Of a DNA stretch of 64,000 nt, positions 42,072-52,459 are shown one piece after another. The first letter of the stretch is position 1; every line of letters begins with the position of its first letter. Below the pieces are notes generated by a model, which saw nothing but the letters and a program-made list of their open reading frames with translations, made no database searches and had not been told where the DNA came from. The translations under genes were made by a program, and so were the position numbers. Source of the stretch: Tenuibacillus multivorans (GTDB lineage Bacteria; Bacillota; Bacilli; Bacillales; Alkalibacillaceae); the NCBI RefSeq assembly GCF_900103915.1, contig NZ_FNIG01000003.1:248001-312000 (forward strand), in the 5' to 3' direction.

Positions 42072-44699
42072 TTATTTCGCATCATACCAAGTCGTTCCAT
42101 AATCCGCTTCTACGAGTAATGGAACATCTAAATCGACGGTGTTTTCCATCGCGTCTTTGACTAATGCTTCAAGTTGTTCAATATCTTCTTTATTCACTTC
42201 GAAAATTAATTCATCATGAACCTGTAATAGCAAATTAGCTCTTATATCTGTTTGGTTTAATTGCTCCATGACATCAATCATCGCTTTTTTGATAATATCA
42301 GCGGCACTACCTTGAATCGGGGTATTCATAGCTGTTCGTTCCGCAAAACTCCGTTTATTAAAGTTGCGGCTTGTAATATCAGGTAAATATCGTCTGCGAT
42401 TCATAATCGTCTCGACAAATCCATCACGTTTGGCTTGCTGAACGATGTCATCCATATAAGCTTTAACGCCTGGATAGCTTTCAAAATATTTCTCAATAAA
42501 TTTCCCCGCTTCTTTACGCGTAATACCTAAGCTTTGACTTAGGCCATAATCACTAATGCCATAGACAATCCCAAAGTTAACGGCTTTAGCATGGCGTCGC
42601 ATAAGTGATTCGACTTCATCTTCGTTGACATTGAAGACATCCATGGCGGTTTGTGTATGAATATCCTTTCCTTCCTTAAATGCAGCGATTAGTTTTTCAT
42701 CATTGGCGATATGTGCTAACACCCGAAGCTCAATCTGTGAATAATCCGCTGCAAAGATTACACTATCCTCTTTAGATGGAATAAAAGCCTGGCGAATCTT
42801 TCGTCCTTCCTCTAATCGAATGGGGATGTTTTGCAAATTAGGATCAATAGAGCTTAGTCGGCCGGTCTGGGTTAGCACTTGGTTAAAGCGCGTATGGATT
42901 TTATGATTATCATCATGGACAACCTTCAGTAACCCTTCGATATATGTGGATTGAAGCTTTCCAAGTTGTCGATATAGTAAAATCTTTTCGATGATTTCGT
43001 GCTCATGTTGTAATTTTTCTAAGACATCAGCAGACGTTGAATAACCCGTTTTCGTCTTTTTAATCACTGGAAGACCTAAATCCTCAAACAATACTTTTCC
43101 TAATTGTTTTGGTGAATTGATATTAAACGATTGGTCAGCTAATTCATAAATCTCTTCTTCAATTTTATCTAAACGCTCACTTAAATCTTGCTGCATGTCC
43201 TCAAGTCGATCAACATCAACTTGTACCCCTTTATATTCCATGTCGGCAAGAATATGAGATAAAGGCATTTCTAATTGATAAAATAAATCTTCCTGTTCAT
43301 TAGACTTCAATTCATCAGATAACGAATGATGTAACTTTTGAGCGACAATACCTTTTCGCACAATGTGTTCGGAAAAGACTTCTTCTTCAGGTATTGATTG
43401 CTTAGCGCCTTTCCCATAAACCTCTTCATCATATGACGCAACGTTAAACCCATAACCTTGTCCAATTGAAGGCAGATCATGATAACTAATAGAAGGATTC
43501 GCAATATAGGAAGCGAGAACTAAATCAAAATCAACACCTTGAAGATTAATCCCTTTCCACTTTAAGGCCACTTTCAACCGTTTAACATCTGCAACGACTT
43601 TATGGCTATTTTCATCTTCAATCCAAGAGATAAAGTCATTCGAATTTAATGCAACATCCGTCGGAATATAATAATGCCCTTGATTATTGACTAAGGCAAA
43701 ACCTAACAGACCACCAATATGATAATTATCCTCAAGCATCTCCATGATTAAATAATTACCTTCAGGGCTCACGATATCCTTTGTGAACGTTTCCACTTTT
43801 TCAAACGTTATTTCCTCACGTTCTACTGCTTCATCCGAGCCTTCAATGCGTCCCATTAACGATTTAAATCCATATGTTTTAAACAACTCTATGACATCTC
43901 TTGATTGGTATCCTTCATAGGATAAATCATTAACCTTAATATCAATCGGCGACTTACGATTAATGGTCGCAAGTTGTTGACTCATAAAGGCTTCTTCTTT
44001 ATGGTTAATCAGCTTTTCCTTTAACTTTTTACCACTGACTTCATCGACGTTTTCGTAGACGTTTTCTAACGTCCCGAATTGATTAAGCAGTTTAACAGCC
44101 GTTTTTTCACCAACACCTGGAACACCAGGGATGTTATCCGATTTATCACCCATCAAGGCTTTTAAATCAATAACTTGATCAGTCGTAATTCCCATTTTTT
44201 CTTTGATTTGATCAGGAACATATTCATCAATCTCTGTTATCCCTTTACGTGTCAATCCGACTGTCACGTAATCCGAGGCTAATTGAAGCAGGTCTTTATC
44301 TCCTGAGTAAATAAACGTCCGTTTATGGTCTTGATCAGCCTGTTTAGAGATCGTTCCAATAATATCATCAGCCTCATATTGCGGTAGTTCGTAATGCTTG
44401 ATCCCTAAGGCATCCAACATTTCACGCATAATGGGGAACTGTTCAGATAGCTCTGGGGGTGTCTTTTGTCGACCACCTTTATATTCCTTATACGTTTCAT
44501 GGCGGAAGGTTGTTTTCCCCGCATCAAAGGCAACTAATATGTGACTTGGATCTTTTTCCTCAAGTATTTTTAACAGCATATTTGTAAAACCAAAAACTGC
44601 ATTCGTATGCACACCACTATCATTGCTCAACAGTGGCAAGGCAAAAAAAGCCCGGTATAACACACTATTTCCATCTATAAGTATGATTTCATCCGACAA
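42072..44699 (-). CDS. polA: DNA polymerase I
   Basis: It acts in repair and Okazaki-fragment processing. The 875 aa have an N-terminal 5'-3' exonuclease (LIDGNSVLYRAFFALPLL, FDAGKTTFRHETYKEYKGGR, GDKSDNIPGVPGVGEKTA), a degenerate 3'-5' exonuclease-like domain (about 310-465) in which I do not see the usual DxE motifs, and the polymerase domain with DPNLQNIPIR, DYSQIELRVLAH, RRHAKAVNFGIVYGIS and QVHDELIFEV. A TTG start is chosen, 5 bases after GAGGTG. It lies between phoR and mutM. Confidence 0.95.
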   Translation of the reverse strand: MSDEIILIDGNSVLYRAFFALPLLSNDSGVHTNAVFGFTNMLLKILEEKDPSHILVAFDAGKTTFRHETYKEYKGGRQKTPPELSEQFPIMREMLDALGIKHYELPQYEADDIIGTISKQADQDHKRTFIYSGDKDLLQLASDYVTVGLTRKGITEIDEYVPDQIKEKMGITTDQVIDLKALMGDKSDNIPGVPGVGEKTAVKLLNQFGTLENVYENVDEVSGKKLKEKLINHKEEAFMSQQLATINRKSPIDIKVNDLSYEGYQSRDVIELFKTYGFKSLMGRIEGSDEAVEREEITFEKVETFTKDIVSPEGNYLIMEMLEDNYHIGGLLGFALVNNQGHYYIPTDVALNSNDFISWIEDENSHKVVADVKRLKVALKWKGINLQGVDFDLVLASYIANPSISYHDLPSIGQGYGFNVASYDEEVYGKGAKQSIPEEEVFSEHIVRKGIVAQKLHHSLSDELKSNEQEDLFYQLEMPLSHILADMEYKGVQVDVDRLEDMQQDLSERLDKIEEEIYELADQSFNINSPKQLGKVLFEDLGLPVIKKTKTGYSTSADVLEKLQHEHEIIEKILLYRQLGKLQSTYIEGLLKVVHDDNHKIHTRFNQVLTQTGRLSSIDPNLQNIPIRLEEGRKIRQAFIPSKEDSVIFAADYSQIELRVLAHIANDEKLIAAFKEGKDIHTQTAMDVFNVNEDEVESLMRRHAKAVNFGIVYGISDYGLSQSLGITRKEAGKFIEKYFESYPGVKAYMDDIVQQAKRDGFVETIMNRRRYLPDITSRNFNKRSFAERTAMNTPIQGSAADIIKKAMIDVMEQLNQTDIRANLLLQVHDELIFEVNKEDIEQLEALVKDAMENTVDLDVPLLVEADYGTTWYDAK

Positions 44700-44747
44700 A
44701 TCGAACACCTCTTTATTCCTTTTGTTCCATTATAACAAAAACGACTA

Positions 44748-46457
44748 TTAAATAGGTTGAGGAATTGAAACAGTAATGGACGTGCCCTCTCCAACTTCAC
44801 TTTCTATCTCAATCGTTCCTTCATGCGCCTCAGCGATATGTTTGACGATCGACAACCCTAAACCTGTCCCGCCGGTTTGTCGACTGCGGTCACGACTAAC
44901 CCGGTAAAACCGTTCAAAAATGCGGGACTGGTCTTTTTCAGGTATACCGATTCCCGAGTCACGTATTTGTAGGGTAATAAAATCTTCATCTTTAAAGACA
45001 TTCCAATGGATGTTACCACCTTCTGGCGTGTATTGAATCGCATTTGAGTATAGATTTAGAATAAGCTGATAAAGACGATGATAATCAGCATATATTTCTA
45101 AATCATCTTGAACATTAATCGTAGCATTTATTTGCTTTTGAGCTATTTGATTTCCCACAACAAGTTGCACTTCTTCCATTAACTTCGACACCTTAAAAAT
45201 AGACATGGTTAATTCTAAGTCATCTTTTTCAATCGATGACAAGTCCAATAAATCATCGATTAATGCATTTAAGCGCTTTGTTTCCTTTTCGATAATCTTC
45301 AAAAACTTCTCGACTGTCTGTTCATCGTGTTGATTCCCATCTAATAACGTCTCAGCAAACCCCTGAATAGAAGTTATAGGAGTTCGGAGTTCATGCGAAA
45401 CGTTAGCGACAAAGTCTTTCCGCACGTTTTCAAGCTGTTTAATCTTTGTAATGTCATGGCAAACAACTACAATCCCCTTCCAGGTACGGTTATCATTTTT
45501 GATCGGTACTAAATAGACTTCAAAATAGTGACCGCTATCCGTTTCGACCGTAACCTGTTTTTTTCTTTCCATAAAAACAACTTCTTGAATCGCATCATTC
45601 AACGTCTGATTCGAAATCACATCATAGTAAACCTCACTAATAAACGATTGATCATCGATAGAAAAATGATCCAAAAAGGCTTGATTAGTTAATCGCGTAA
45701 TGCCTTTTTCGTTGATCAACAATAGACCGCTATCCATGTTATTGACAACGGTTTTTAATCGATCATTTTGGTTTTCGTACTTTGAGGTAATATATTGCAA
45801 ATTACGTGCGAGTGTATTGATGGATTGACTGAGTTCAGAAACAATACCGTATGGCGCATCTTGAATTCTCGCTTTATAATTTCCTTCAGCTAATTCAGTT
45901 GCCGTTTTCGAAGCTTGGCGAATTGGAGTGACATAGTTCTCATAGATTCGGTTACCATATCCCCAAATAAAAATACTGACGAGAATTGCAAGACTAATAA
46001 CAACCGACCATAACGTTGTATTAATATAACGAAGCGGTAATTGTTCTGAAATCACAATGAGTGAACGTTGATCATCAAAATGATTAGGATATATGAGTCT
46101 GGAATCAATCAATTTTATTTCCCCTGATTCAATAGACTGATTCATAACATCCTCTAAATAAACAGACTCTAATGAGGTAAACGTATGTAAATGCTCACGA
46201 GTTTCCCGATTAATTAAAACGAGATCAATTGGAAAGGACTCACTAAACTCCTCCATCTGTTGCAGCAGCAAATCAGTCGAATTGTTCAAATATAAATGAT
46301 TTGATACATATTCGGCATCATAGGTAAGTTGTTCCTCATAGGCTTGAACAACATAATGTCTTGCAACCTGAATGAACAGGACACCTAGCACCATAATGAA
46401 GGTGATACTAATTAAGATATAAACTATTAATGTTTTTCGATCACTTAAATTTTTCAT
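44748..46457 (-). CDS. phoR: Phosphate sensor histidine kinase PhoR
   Basis: This membrane kinase of the PhoPR phosphate-starvation system has 569 aa from the ATG at 46457 (GAGGG upstream). TM1 is at about 10-30. An extracytoplasmic sensor region (about 31-155) is followed by TM2 (about 157-177), HAMP, PAS (about 230-330), the HisKA box FVANVSHELRTPITSIQGFA with the phospho-acceptor His, and the HATPase domain (LILNLYSNAIQYTPEGG, DSGIGIPEKD, GTGLGLSIVKHI). It begins 1 base beyond the phoP stop. Confidence 0.95.
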   Translation of the reverse strand: MKNLSDRKTLIVYILISITFIMVLGVLFIQVARHYVVQAYEEQLTYDAEYVSNHLYLNNSTDLLLQQMEEFSESFPIDLVLINRETREHLHTFTSLESVYLEDVMNQSIESGEIKLIDSRLIYPNHFDDQRSLIVISEQLPLRYINTTLWSVVISLAILVSIFIWGYGNRIYENYVTPIRQASKTATELAEGNYKARIQDAPYGIVSELSQSINTLARNLQYITSKYENQNDRLKTVVNNMDSGLLLINEKGITRLTNQAFLDHFSIDDQSFISEVYYDVISNQTLNDAIQEVVFMERKKQVTVETDSGHYFEVYLVPIKNDNRTWKGIVVVCHDITKIKQLENVRKDFVANVSHELRTPITSIQGFAETLLDGNQHDEQTVEKFLKIIEKETKRLNALIDDLLDLSSIEKDDLELTMSIFKVSKLMEEVQLVVGNQIAQKQINATINVQDDLEIYADYHRLYQLILNLYSNAIQYTPEGGNIHWNVFKDEDFITLQIRDSGIGIPEKDQSRIFERFYRVSRDRSRQTGGTGLGLSIVKHIAEAHEGTIEIESEVGEGTSITVSIPQPI

Positions 46458-46458
46458 A

Positions 46459-47142
46459 TTATCCCTCAAGTTTGTACCCAATACCTCGTACCGTTTTAAT
46501 CAAACTAGGCTTTTTGGGCTGATCTTCAAGCTTCTCTCTGAGGTGACTGATATGAACATCGACAATTCTTGTATCGCCTATAAAATCAAAATCCCATACG
46601 TCCTGTAATAACACTTCCCGCTTCACTGGCTTATTTCGACGTTCCGCTAAATAAACTAATAAATCGAATTCCTTTTTCGTGAATTCTACGAGTTGTCCAT
46701 TTTTAAAAACTTCATACGTATCGATGTGAATATCGATGTCTTTTACTTTAATAACTTCCTCGTTTTGAATATGTGGCACTGATCGTCTTAGAACAGCTCG
46801 AATGCGAGCGGACAATTCTTTCGGACTAAACGGTTTTGTCATATAATCATCTGCACCAACATCTAGCCCAGTTATTTTATCTTCTTCCTCTCCCTTTGCG
46901 GTGAGCATAATAATTGGTATCGTTAGACCCTGTTCTCTTAATTTTTCACAAACCTCAAGGCCATTCATGGTAGGTAACATTAAATCAAGCAAAATTAAAT
47001 CAAAATTCTCATGAGTAGCTAATTGTAAAGCCGTTTCCCCATCGTGAACGACAGCCGTACGATAACCAGCTTGAATTAAATTATAGTCAATTAAAGTTGT
47101 AATCGATTCTTCATCGTCTACAATAAGAATACGTGTATCCAC
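46459..47142 (-). CDS. phoP: Phosphate response regulator PhoP
   Basis: This OmpR-type activator/repressor of the phosphate regulon has 227 aa from the GTG at 47142. The receiver shows the acidic pair in RILIVDDEESITTLI, the phospho-Asp in LILLDLMLPTMNGLEV, MLTAKGEEED and DDYMTKPFSPKEL. The winged helix at the C-terminus has VYLAERRNKPVKREVLLQDV and TVRGIGYKLEG. The GTG start aligns with known PhoP N-termini and has GGGAG upstream; longer starts cannot be excluded. In B. subtilis mdh precedes it; here a DUF255 gene and an accessory patch intervene. Confidence 0.93.
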   Translation of the reverse strand: MDTRILIVDDEESITTLIDYNLIQAGYRTAVVHDGETALQLATHENFDLILLDLMLPTMNGLEVCEKLREQGLTIPIIMLTAKGEEEDKITGLDVGADDYMTKPFSPKELSARIRAVLRRSVPHIQNEEVIKVKDIDIHIDTYEVFKNGQLVEFTKKEFDLLVYLAERRNKPVKREVLLQDVWDFDFIGDTRIVDVHISHLREKLEDQPKKPSLIKTVRGIGYKLEG

Positions 47143-47218
47143 AGCTTCCATCTCCCATTGCTTTTTGTCTTTTGCTTTAATCATATCGCTTACGAGATGG
47201 TTTGAAAAGCATCTATAC

Positions 47219-49282
47219 TCATTCTATTTGTAACTTTACAAAAACTTCATATATGTCTGTTGTCGGCCTTTGACAAGCAAATTTTTCACAAATATAAACC
47301 GTTGTCTTATCATCAATCGACTGATAATCTTTTATAAAGGGAACAATCTCACTTAAACCAGACCGTTCTTCAGTTATAAGCCAACTCATATTCGGTAAAA
47401 AGTGTTCACTCTTTCGTTCCATTAGTTGAGAACGCTCTTCATCTTCTTTTTCGCCAAGCACGACCACCTCATAAGATTGAAACTCCGTTATGAGCAAGCT
47501 TTTTAAAAAGTAAGTACTGGCTTCTGGAATTCGTGATATAGCAGGATAAAAGACGTGGTATAGATCTTCAACACAATCAGCTAATTCAGTCTCTCCCGTT
47601 AAATTAGCTAGACGTGATAACACAACTGTTGCAACACTATTACCCGAAGGAGCCGCTCCATCATGAATCTCTTTATCCCGAGATATTAAGGATTCACTAT
47701 CCATTCCGGAAAAATAAAAACCGCCGTACTCTTCGTCCCAAAATAAGTCAATCATTTGATTCGCCAGATTCTTTGCCTTTTTTAAATGATGTTGTTCAAA
47801 GGTTGCATCGTATAACTCAAGAAAAGCCCAAATTAAATAGGCATAGTCATCTAAATAACCTTTATACTTTACATCCCCATCACGATACCTCGCCATGACA
47901 CGATCATCAACAATCAGTTTTTCCTCTACAAATTGACGCGCTCGGTTAGCCATATCGATATATTTCTTATTTTGAAAGGCCTGTCCAGCTTTCGCTAAGG
48001 CTGCTATCATCATCGCATTCCACGACGTTAACGTTTTATCATCTAAATGAGGATAGACCCGTTGTTCACGTGCTTCCAATAGTTTTTGCCGCGCTTCTTC
48101 AAGCTTTGAATTTAATGCATCTTGAGATAACTTGAATTCATCAGCTAATGTCTCGAGGTTAGTATATATGAGGCTCGGAATATTTTTACCGTGAAAATTA
48201 CCTTCCGTTGTTATATTATACGTTTTTGTATATAAATCCCCTAGCTCATCGCCTAACACTTGATAAACCTCACGGCGACCCCAGACGTAATACTCACCTT
48301 CTTTACCTTCCGAATCAGCATCAATTGCTGAAAAAAACGCTCCTTCTTCACTCATCATTTCACGAGAGACGAAGGTAATAATTTGTTCACTTATTTGCTT
48401 ATAAAATGAATTTCCAGTAAGCTGATAAGCCTCCGTATAAGCCATCAACAATAACGCCTGGTCATAAAGCATTTTTTCAAAATGAGGGACTAACCACTTT
48501 TCATCAGTAGAATAACGAGCAAAACCAAACCCAATATGATCATATAGACCACCTCTAGCCATAGCATCTAACGTTTTTTCGACCATTTGTAAAGCGAGTG
48601 TCTCACCCGTTAATTTATAATCATGCATGAGAAACATTAAATGATGCGGTTGTGGAAACTTCGGTGCTGATTCAAATCCACCATATTCCGAATCAAATGT
48701 TTGACTTAACTCATGAAAAGCTTGTTCTGTAGCTTCTTTAGAAACACGTTCCTGCCCTTTCGTAAATATCACGCGGTTCAATGAATCCTGAACACTCTGT
48801 GTCACTTCATCTATTTGATCTGGATCATTATGAAAAGTTTCTGATAGATGATAAATCACATCTTTAATTCCAGGCATGCCATACTTACTTTCTTTCGGAA
48901 AATAAGTACCGGCATAAAACGGAACCTGATCAGGCGTCATAAAAATACTTAGAGGCCAACCACCGTGACCTGTCATCCGCTGACAAACCTTCATATAAAT
49001 CGAATCAATGTCAGGACGTTCCTCACGATCCACTTTAATTGATATAAATCGGTCGTTTAGTAGCTGTGATACCTCCTGATCCTCAAATGACTCATGAGCC
49101 ATGACATGACACCAATGGCAGGTTGAATAACCAATGCTTAGAAAGATTGGTTTATTCTCATGTTTTGCTTTTTCAAAAGCTTCATCACTCCATGGATACC
49201 AGTTAACGGGATTATATGCATGTTGAAGTAAATAGGGTGATTTCTCTGCGATTAATCTATTGGGTATCTGTTTAGATGTCAT
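47219..49282 (-). CDS. DUF255 thioredoxin-domain protein (YyaL/spermatogenesis-associated protein 20-like)
   Basis: This 687-aa protein has an N-terminal thioredoxin-like domain with the family motif [16 protein letters not shown] (about 50-65) and [19 protein letters not shown], then an (alpha/alpha)6-barrel region (from about 200) resembling glycosidases or cellobiose epimerases ([40 protein letters not shown]). The function is unproven. AAGGTG precedes the ATG. It lies upstream of phoPR on the same strand with a 76-bp gap, and it is not at this place in B. subtilis. Confidence 0.88.
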   Translation of the reverse strand: MTSKQIPNRLIAEKSPYLLQHAYNPVNWYPWSDEAFEKAKHENKPIFLSIGYSTCHWCHVMAHESFEDQEVSQLLNDRFISIKVDREERPDIDSIYMKVCQRMTGHGGWPLSIFMTPDQVPFYAGTYFPKESKYGMPGIKDVIYHLSETFHNDPDQIDEVTQSVQDSLNRVIFTKGQERVSKEATEQAFHELSQTFDSEYGGFESAPKFPQPHHLMFLMHDYKLTGETLALQMVEKTLDAMARGGLYDHIGFGFARYSTDEKWLVPHFEKMLYDQALLLMAYTEAYQLTGNSFYKQISEQIITFVSREMMSEEGAFFSAIDADSEGKEGEYYVWGRREVYQVLGDELGDLYTKTYNITTEGNFHGKNIPSLIYTNLETLADEFKLSQDALNSKLEEARQKLLEAREQRVYPHLDDKTLTSWNAMMIAALAKAGQAFQNKKYIDMANRARQFVEEKLIVDDRVMARYRDGDVKYKGYLDDYAYLIWAFLELYDATFEQHHLKKAKNLANQMIDLFWDEEYGGFYFSGMDSESLISRDKEIHDGAAPSGNSVATVVLSRLANLTGETELADCVEDLYHVFYPAISRIPEASTYFLKSLLITEFQSYEVVVLGEKEDEERSQLMERKSEHFLPNMSWLITEERSGLSEIVPFIKDYQSIDDKTTVYICEKFACQRPTTDIYEVFVKLQIE

Positions 49283-49427
49283 TGGGCATCACCTTCTTTC
49301 TTAATTGATTTATTCTACTTACTATAATACATATATTAACCAATTAGATACAAAAAATGACGACAACCTTTTCAGTCAGTCGCCGCCACTTGTAAGTTGT
49401 CATGTATTTATATCTGTCACAAAAATA

Positions 49428-49447
49428 ACCGCCCTTGTTTGGACGGT
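49428..49447 (-). terminator. Intrinsic terminator after eutH
   Basis: The minus-strand stem ACCGTCC / GGGCGGT has a 6-nt loop and is followed by TATTTTTG, 37 bases beyond the eutH stop. Confidence 0.75.
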
Positions 49448-49484
49448 GTTTATCCGACATTGTTAAACTAACCTACCCGATCAT

Positions 49485-50603
49485 TTAAGTATATCTTTTC
49501 ACAAACTTATTAGCATTATTTGTACTCTTCTCTGCATTTCGTGTTGTCATAATAGCTAAGAAAACAGCACTTAGACCTCCAACAAGCTTTCCTACTATCA
49601 TTGCAAAAACTATTTCTTTGTTAACTCCTGCAGCAAATCCCAAGTGTGCCCCGAACGCAAAAGAACCACTAACTGCAAAGGCTACGTTAATAACTTTTCC
49701 TCTATCATCCATGTCTTTAAAAATAGAGAACATGGGAATGTTATGAGCCAAAGAAGCCATTAATCCCGCAGTAGACGTTTCATTTATATTTAATAATACT
49801 CCTATTCTCCTTAATAATTTCTTAAAGATGAATGATATAAAGGCAACCAATGGAAATGCTCCTGCAAGAAATATAGCAACCCTTGCAACAATTTCGATTC
49901 CCACCATTAAGGGTGTCATGTTAGGAATCACTGTAAACCCTGTAATTGTTTCAACTGATATTGCTGTTAGACCAATAATAGCAATAATTTCTATGCCCTT
50001 AGCTAATTTGGAAAATCCAGAAATCATCTTATTTGTATATCTCCATAGTCCAATCGAAATCAATAAAGACAATAGGATAGTTGGAATAAGGTTTTTAATA
50101 ATAACTAGTAATGGAATATGTGCAACAATTCCTCCAACCAAACAACCTAACGGCACCGTTATTAAGCCTAACAAAATCCCTCTAGCAAAAAATGAATGAT
50201 GCTCTTTCTCTATAATTCCTAATCCAACAGGAATTGTAAAAACTAGAGTTGGCCCCATCATTGCCCCCAAAAACACCCATGCAAACAATTCAGCATCTGC
50301 ATTATGAGACATTTCCTTTGCTAATGCATAGCCTCCAGCATCCATAGCTATTATCGTATTTGCGAATGATGCAGGGTCTGCTCCTACTAATCCATAAACA
50401 GGCGCAATGAGAGGAGTTAGAATTGAAGCGAGAACTGGTGCTAAAGATATAATCCCAACCATTGCGAGTGCGATAGGTCCCATTGTCATGAATCCATCTG
50501 TGAAGTGCTTCCCTAACCCCCATTTATTTCCTAAACATTTATCAATTGCACCTAAACAAAAAAAGCTTATAACTATATAAACGATGATGTCATTAATACC
50601 CAT
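49485..50603 (-). CDS. eutH: Ethanolamine transporter-like protein EutH (orphan)
   Basis: This 372-aa membrane protein has about ten or eleven hydrophobic spans. The EutH features are IDKCLGNKWGLGKHFTDGFM, GPIALAMVGIISLAPVLASI, IIAMDAGGYALAKEMS, GAMMGPTLVFTIPVGLGIIE and LMASLAHNIPMFSIFKDMDD. EutH helps ethanolamine enter cells at low pH in gut bacteria. No other eut gene (eutABC, microcompartment shell) is in the window. It lies alone in the patch between the DUF255 gene and mdh, with GGAGTAGAAG before the ATG and its own terminator. It appears intact. Confidence 0.88.
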   Translation of the reverse strand: MGINDIIVYIVISFFCLGAIDKCLGNKWGLGKHFTDGFMTMGPIALAMVGIISLAPVLASILTPLIAPVYGLVGADPASFANTIIAMDAGGYALAKEMSHNADAELFAWVFLGAMMGPTLVFTIPVGLGIIEKEHHSFFARGILLGLITVPLGCLVGGIVAHIPLLVIIKNLIPTILLSLLISIGLWRYTNKMISGFSKLAKGIEIIAIIGLTAISVETITGFTVIPNMTPLMVGIEIVARVAIFLAGAFPLVAFISFIFKKLLRRIGVLLNINETSTAGLMASLAHNIPMFSIFKDMDDRGKVINVAFAVSGSFAFGAHLGFAAGVNKEIVFAMIVGKLVGGLSAVFLAIMTTRNAEKSTNNANKFVKRYT

Positions 50604-50871
50604 TTCTTCTACTCCAATGCTAGATGTTTTTATAACAATAAATATATGTCATGTTTGATTCCCAAACTTCTACTATAATTTAAATCAGAAAAAAATGCTA
50701 CCTTTGGTCAACTTTATCAAAAGTCATAAAACTAGATTTGATTTAAATTATATAACTGTAAAAAAGCACTAAGCTGGGTGGTTAAAAGCTCTAAATTTAC
50801 AATTAAAGGTTAGCCATCATCCCATATCGAGATAATAACTAACCTTAAATCCACTTATCTAAGTTATAACA

Positions 50872-51111
50872 CTAAGTAAAATACTCGAATTTTGCCTCAG
50901 GAAAGTAATCTTTCAAGTACTGAGCTAATGTATTTTTCATATCTTCTTGTTCATCATTTGTGTAAACATATTTCCAAATACCGTATTTACCCCATTTCGG
51001 TTTTCGCTTAGCTTCATCAAGTTCTAGCTTAGTCATCGGGTAATTTTTTTGTATAACGTTTTTCGCAGGTTTAGTAAATCTATGTTGAATAAATTCAAAG
51101 GTATACCTTTG
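50872..51111 (-). pseudogene. splB: 3' remnant of spore photoproduct lyase gene (splB)
   Basis: A continuous frame of 79 codons without a start reads QRYTFEFIQHRFTKPAKNVI, then YPMTKLELDEAKRKPKWGKY and GIWKYVYTNDEQEDMKNTLA, ending YFPEAKFEYFT and a stop. This matches the C-terminus of SplB, the radical-SAM enzyme that repairs the spore photoproduct. The N-terminal about 260 residues, including the CxxxCxxC cluster, are missing. The frame begins where the 3' end of the dsbA-like pseudogene stops, so a deletion probably joined the two. Confidence 0.75.
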
Positions 51112-51830
51112 AAAATGAACTCATAAAAACCTTTTCACCAAGAATTCCCTTTACTTCATACGTACCACTAGTCAATTGTTCTTTCACAAAAGGGGCAAGT
51201 TCAAATGGTTCAACATCGTACATAACTTCAATTTCTTTGGCAAATAGTAGGTTTTCACCTCTCAACAATTCAGAAAGCGATGGTTGTTTTTTTGGTTCCG
51301 GGGTTTCACCTAAAACCTGAGTCAACCCAGCAACATAATCGTCAAGCGTACGGCCACCTACTAATTTAACCCCTTTATTATCTTCATTCACCATAATGAT
51401 GGTAGGAAATCCTCTAGCGCCAAGTTTTCTTGTAAGTGCAAAATCCTCCATTAGTAAATCATGTGCAAATTCTTCATTAGATTCATTGACCATTAATTTC
51501 CCGTCTAGCCCCAACTCGTTAACAATTTCAATCATTACCGAATCCTCGCCAATATTTTTGTTTAAAGCAAATAGCGCTTCTCTTGCTCGACGTAAGTATT
51601 CAAACGCTTTTTCGTCACCATGATGTTTTTGAATAACTTTAAACACACGTGATGAAGGAAAAGATGACTGAATTGGATTGTCAATCATAATGAGAGCAGA
51701 TTGGGTCGGTTACATAGTATAAATCAATTTTTTTAATTGGTTGGTTAAAATCAATCATTTCCATTTCTTCATCACCAGCTTCCCCACAAATTCCGATTTC
51801 TAAATCTCAGATCATGTTTTTGTTGGTCAT
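51095..51830 (-). pseudogene. DsbA-family (SpxH/YjbH-like) thioredoxin-fold protein, stop codon and internal deletion
   Basis: An ATG at 51830 with AAGGAGGAAG upstream starts MTNKNMI, then has TGA where a Cys is expected, then DLEIGICGEAGDEEMEMIDF and IDLYYVTDPICSH. That frame ends right after CSH, just where the second half of a CxxC site should be, and the protein resumes in another frame as MIDNPIQSSFPSSRVFKVIQ through EIEVMYDVEPFELAPF to a stop at 51095. About 65 codons appear lost at the junction (near 51685). The 3' end also runs into splB sequence. The gene is almost certainly inactive. The family call rests on my recall of related Bacillaceae proteins. Confidence 0.75.
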
Positions 51831-51881
51831 ACAATAACTTCCTCCTTAACACGAATGATTTTAAAGCGGTAAACCTTATGT

Positions 51882-52418
51882 TTGCGCACTCGTAAATTGA
51901 TTATGGATTCCTTCATTGATCTTTCTGGTAAAAAGGAATTTAAAGATATTACGGTAAAAGATATTACAACAGAAGCGATGATTAACCGGGCAACGTTTTA
52001 TTATCATTTTGAGGATATTTATGACCTATTGCATAAGGCTTTATCTGAAGTGTTATTTGTTAATTTAAATTGCGAAAGTTATAAGAATAGTGAACTTAAT
52101 ATAGATACGTTAAGTCGTATTTTTATAGCTATTACTGATTTTCAAGCTGAATTATCAAACCGTTGTCATCGTGGATATGAAGATACAATTGCCCGCATTA
52201 TAAGAGTCCAGCTAGAGATTATTTTTTTCAATCTATTAGTGAGACAACATCCAAATGAAGTGAAGGAGGGACTAAAGCATACAGCAACCATGTTAAGCTG
52301 GGGATTATATGGTGCTTCGATTTCATGGAGAAGAAATAATGATTATGTTTCTCCGGGGGAATTTATAAAAACTGTGATTCCTTATGTTCAGTATGGAGTT
52401 TTGGGAAATAGTCGTTAA
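51882..52418 (+). CDS. TetR-family regulator, 5' end possibly damaged
   Basis: This 178-aa TetR-type protein has the HTH MRTRKLIMDSFIDLSGKKEF, VKDITTEAMINRATFYYHFE and a C-terminal domain with SWGLYGASISWRRNN. The only available start is a TTG at 51882 with no Shine-Dalgarno. An in-frame TAA lies four codons upstream, and relatives usually have several residues before RTRKLIMDSF. It is head-to-head with the dead dsbA-like gene, 50 bp apart, which suggests it once regulated it. It may be untranslated. No terminator directly follows; a repeat array begins 41 bp after the stop. Confidence 0.65.
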   Translation: MRTRKLIMDSFIDLSGKKEFKDITVKDITTEAMINRATFYYHFEDIYDLLHKALSEVLFVNLNCESYKNSELNIDTLSRIFIAITDFQAELSNRCHRGYEDTIARIIRVQLEIIFFNLLVRQHPNEVKEGLKHTATMLSWGLYGASISWRRNNDYVSPGEFIKTVIPYVQYGVLGNSR

Positions 52419-52459
52419 GAAAAAACGCTTAAAAGTGAAGCTGATCAAATCTAGCATGA

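Noticed and set aside
47143-47218. phoP promoter in the gap after the DUF255 gene
   Set aside because: TATGAT is present, but no -35 at proper spacing and no PhoP repeats (TTAACA-type) could be recognised.
50806-50846. Hairpin AAGGTTAG / CTAACCTT downstream of the splB remnant
   Set aside because: Only 8 bp of stem with a 25-nt loop and no T run. It may be a decayed terminator but is too weak to call.
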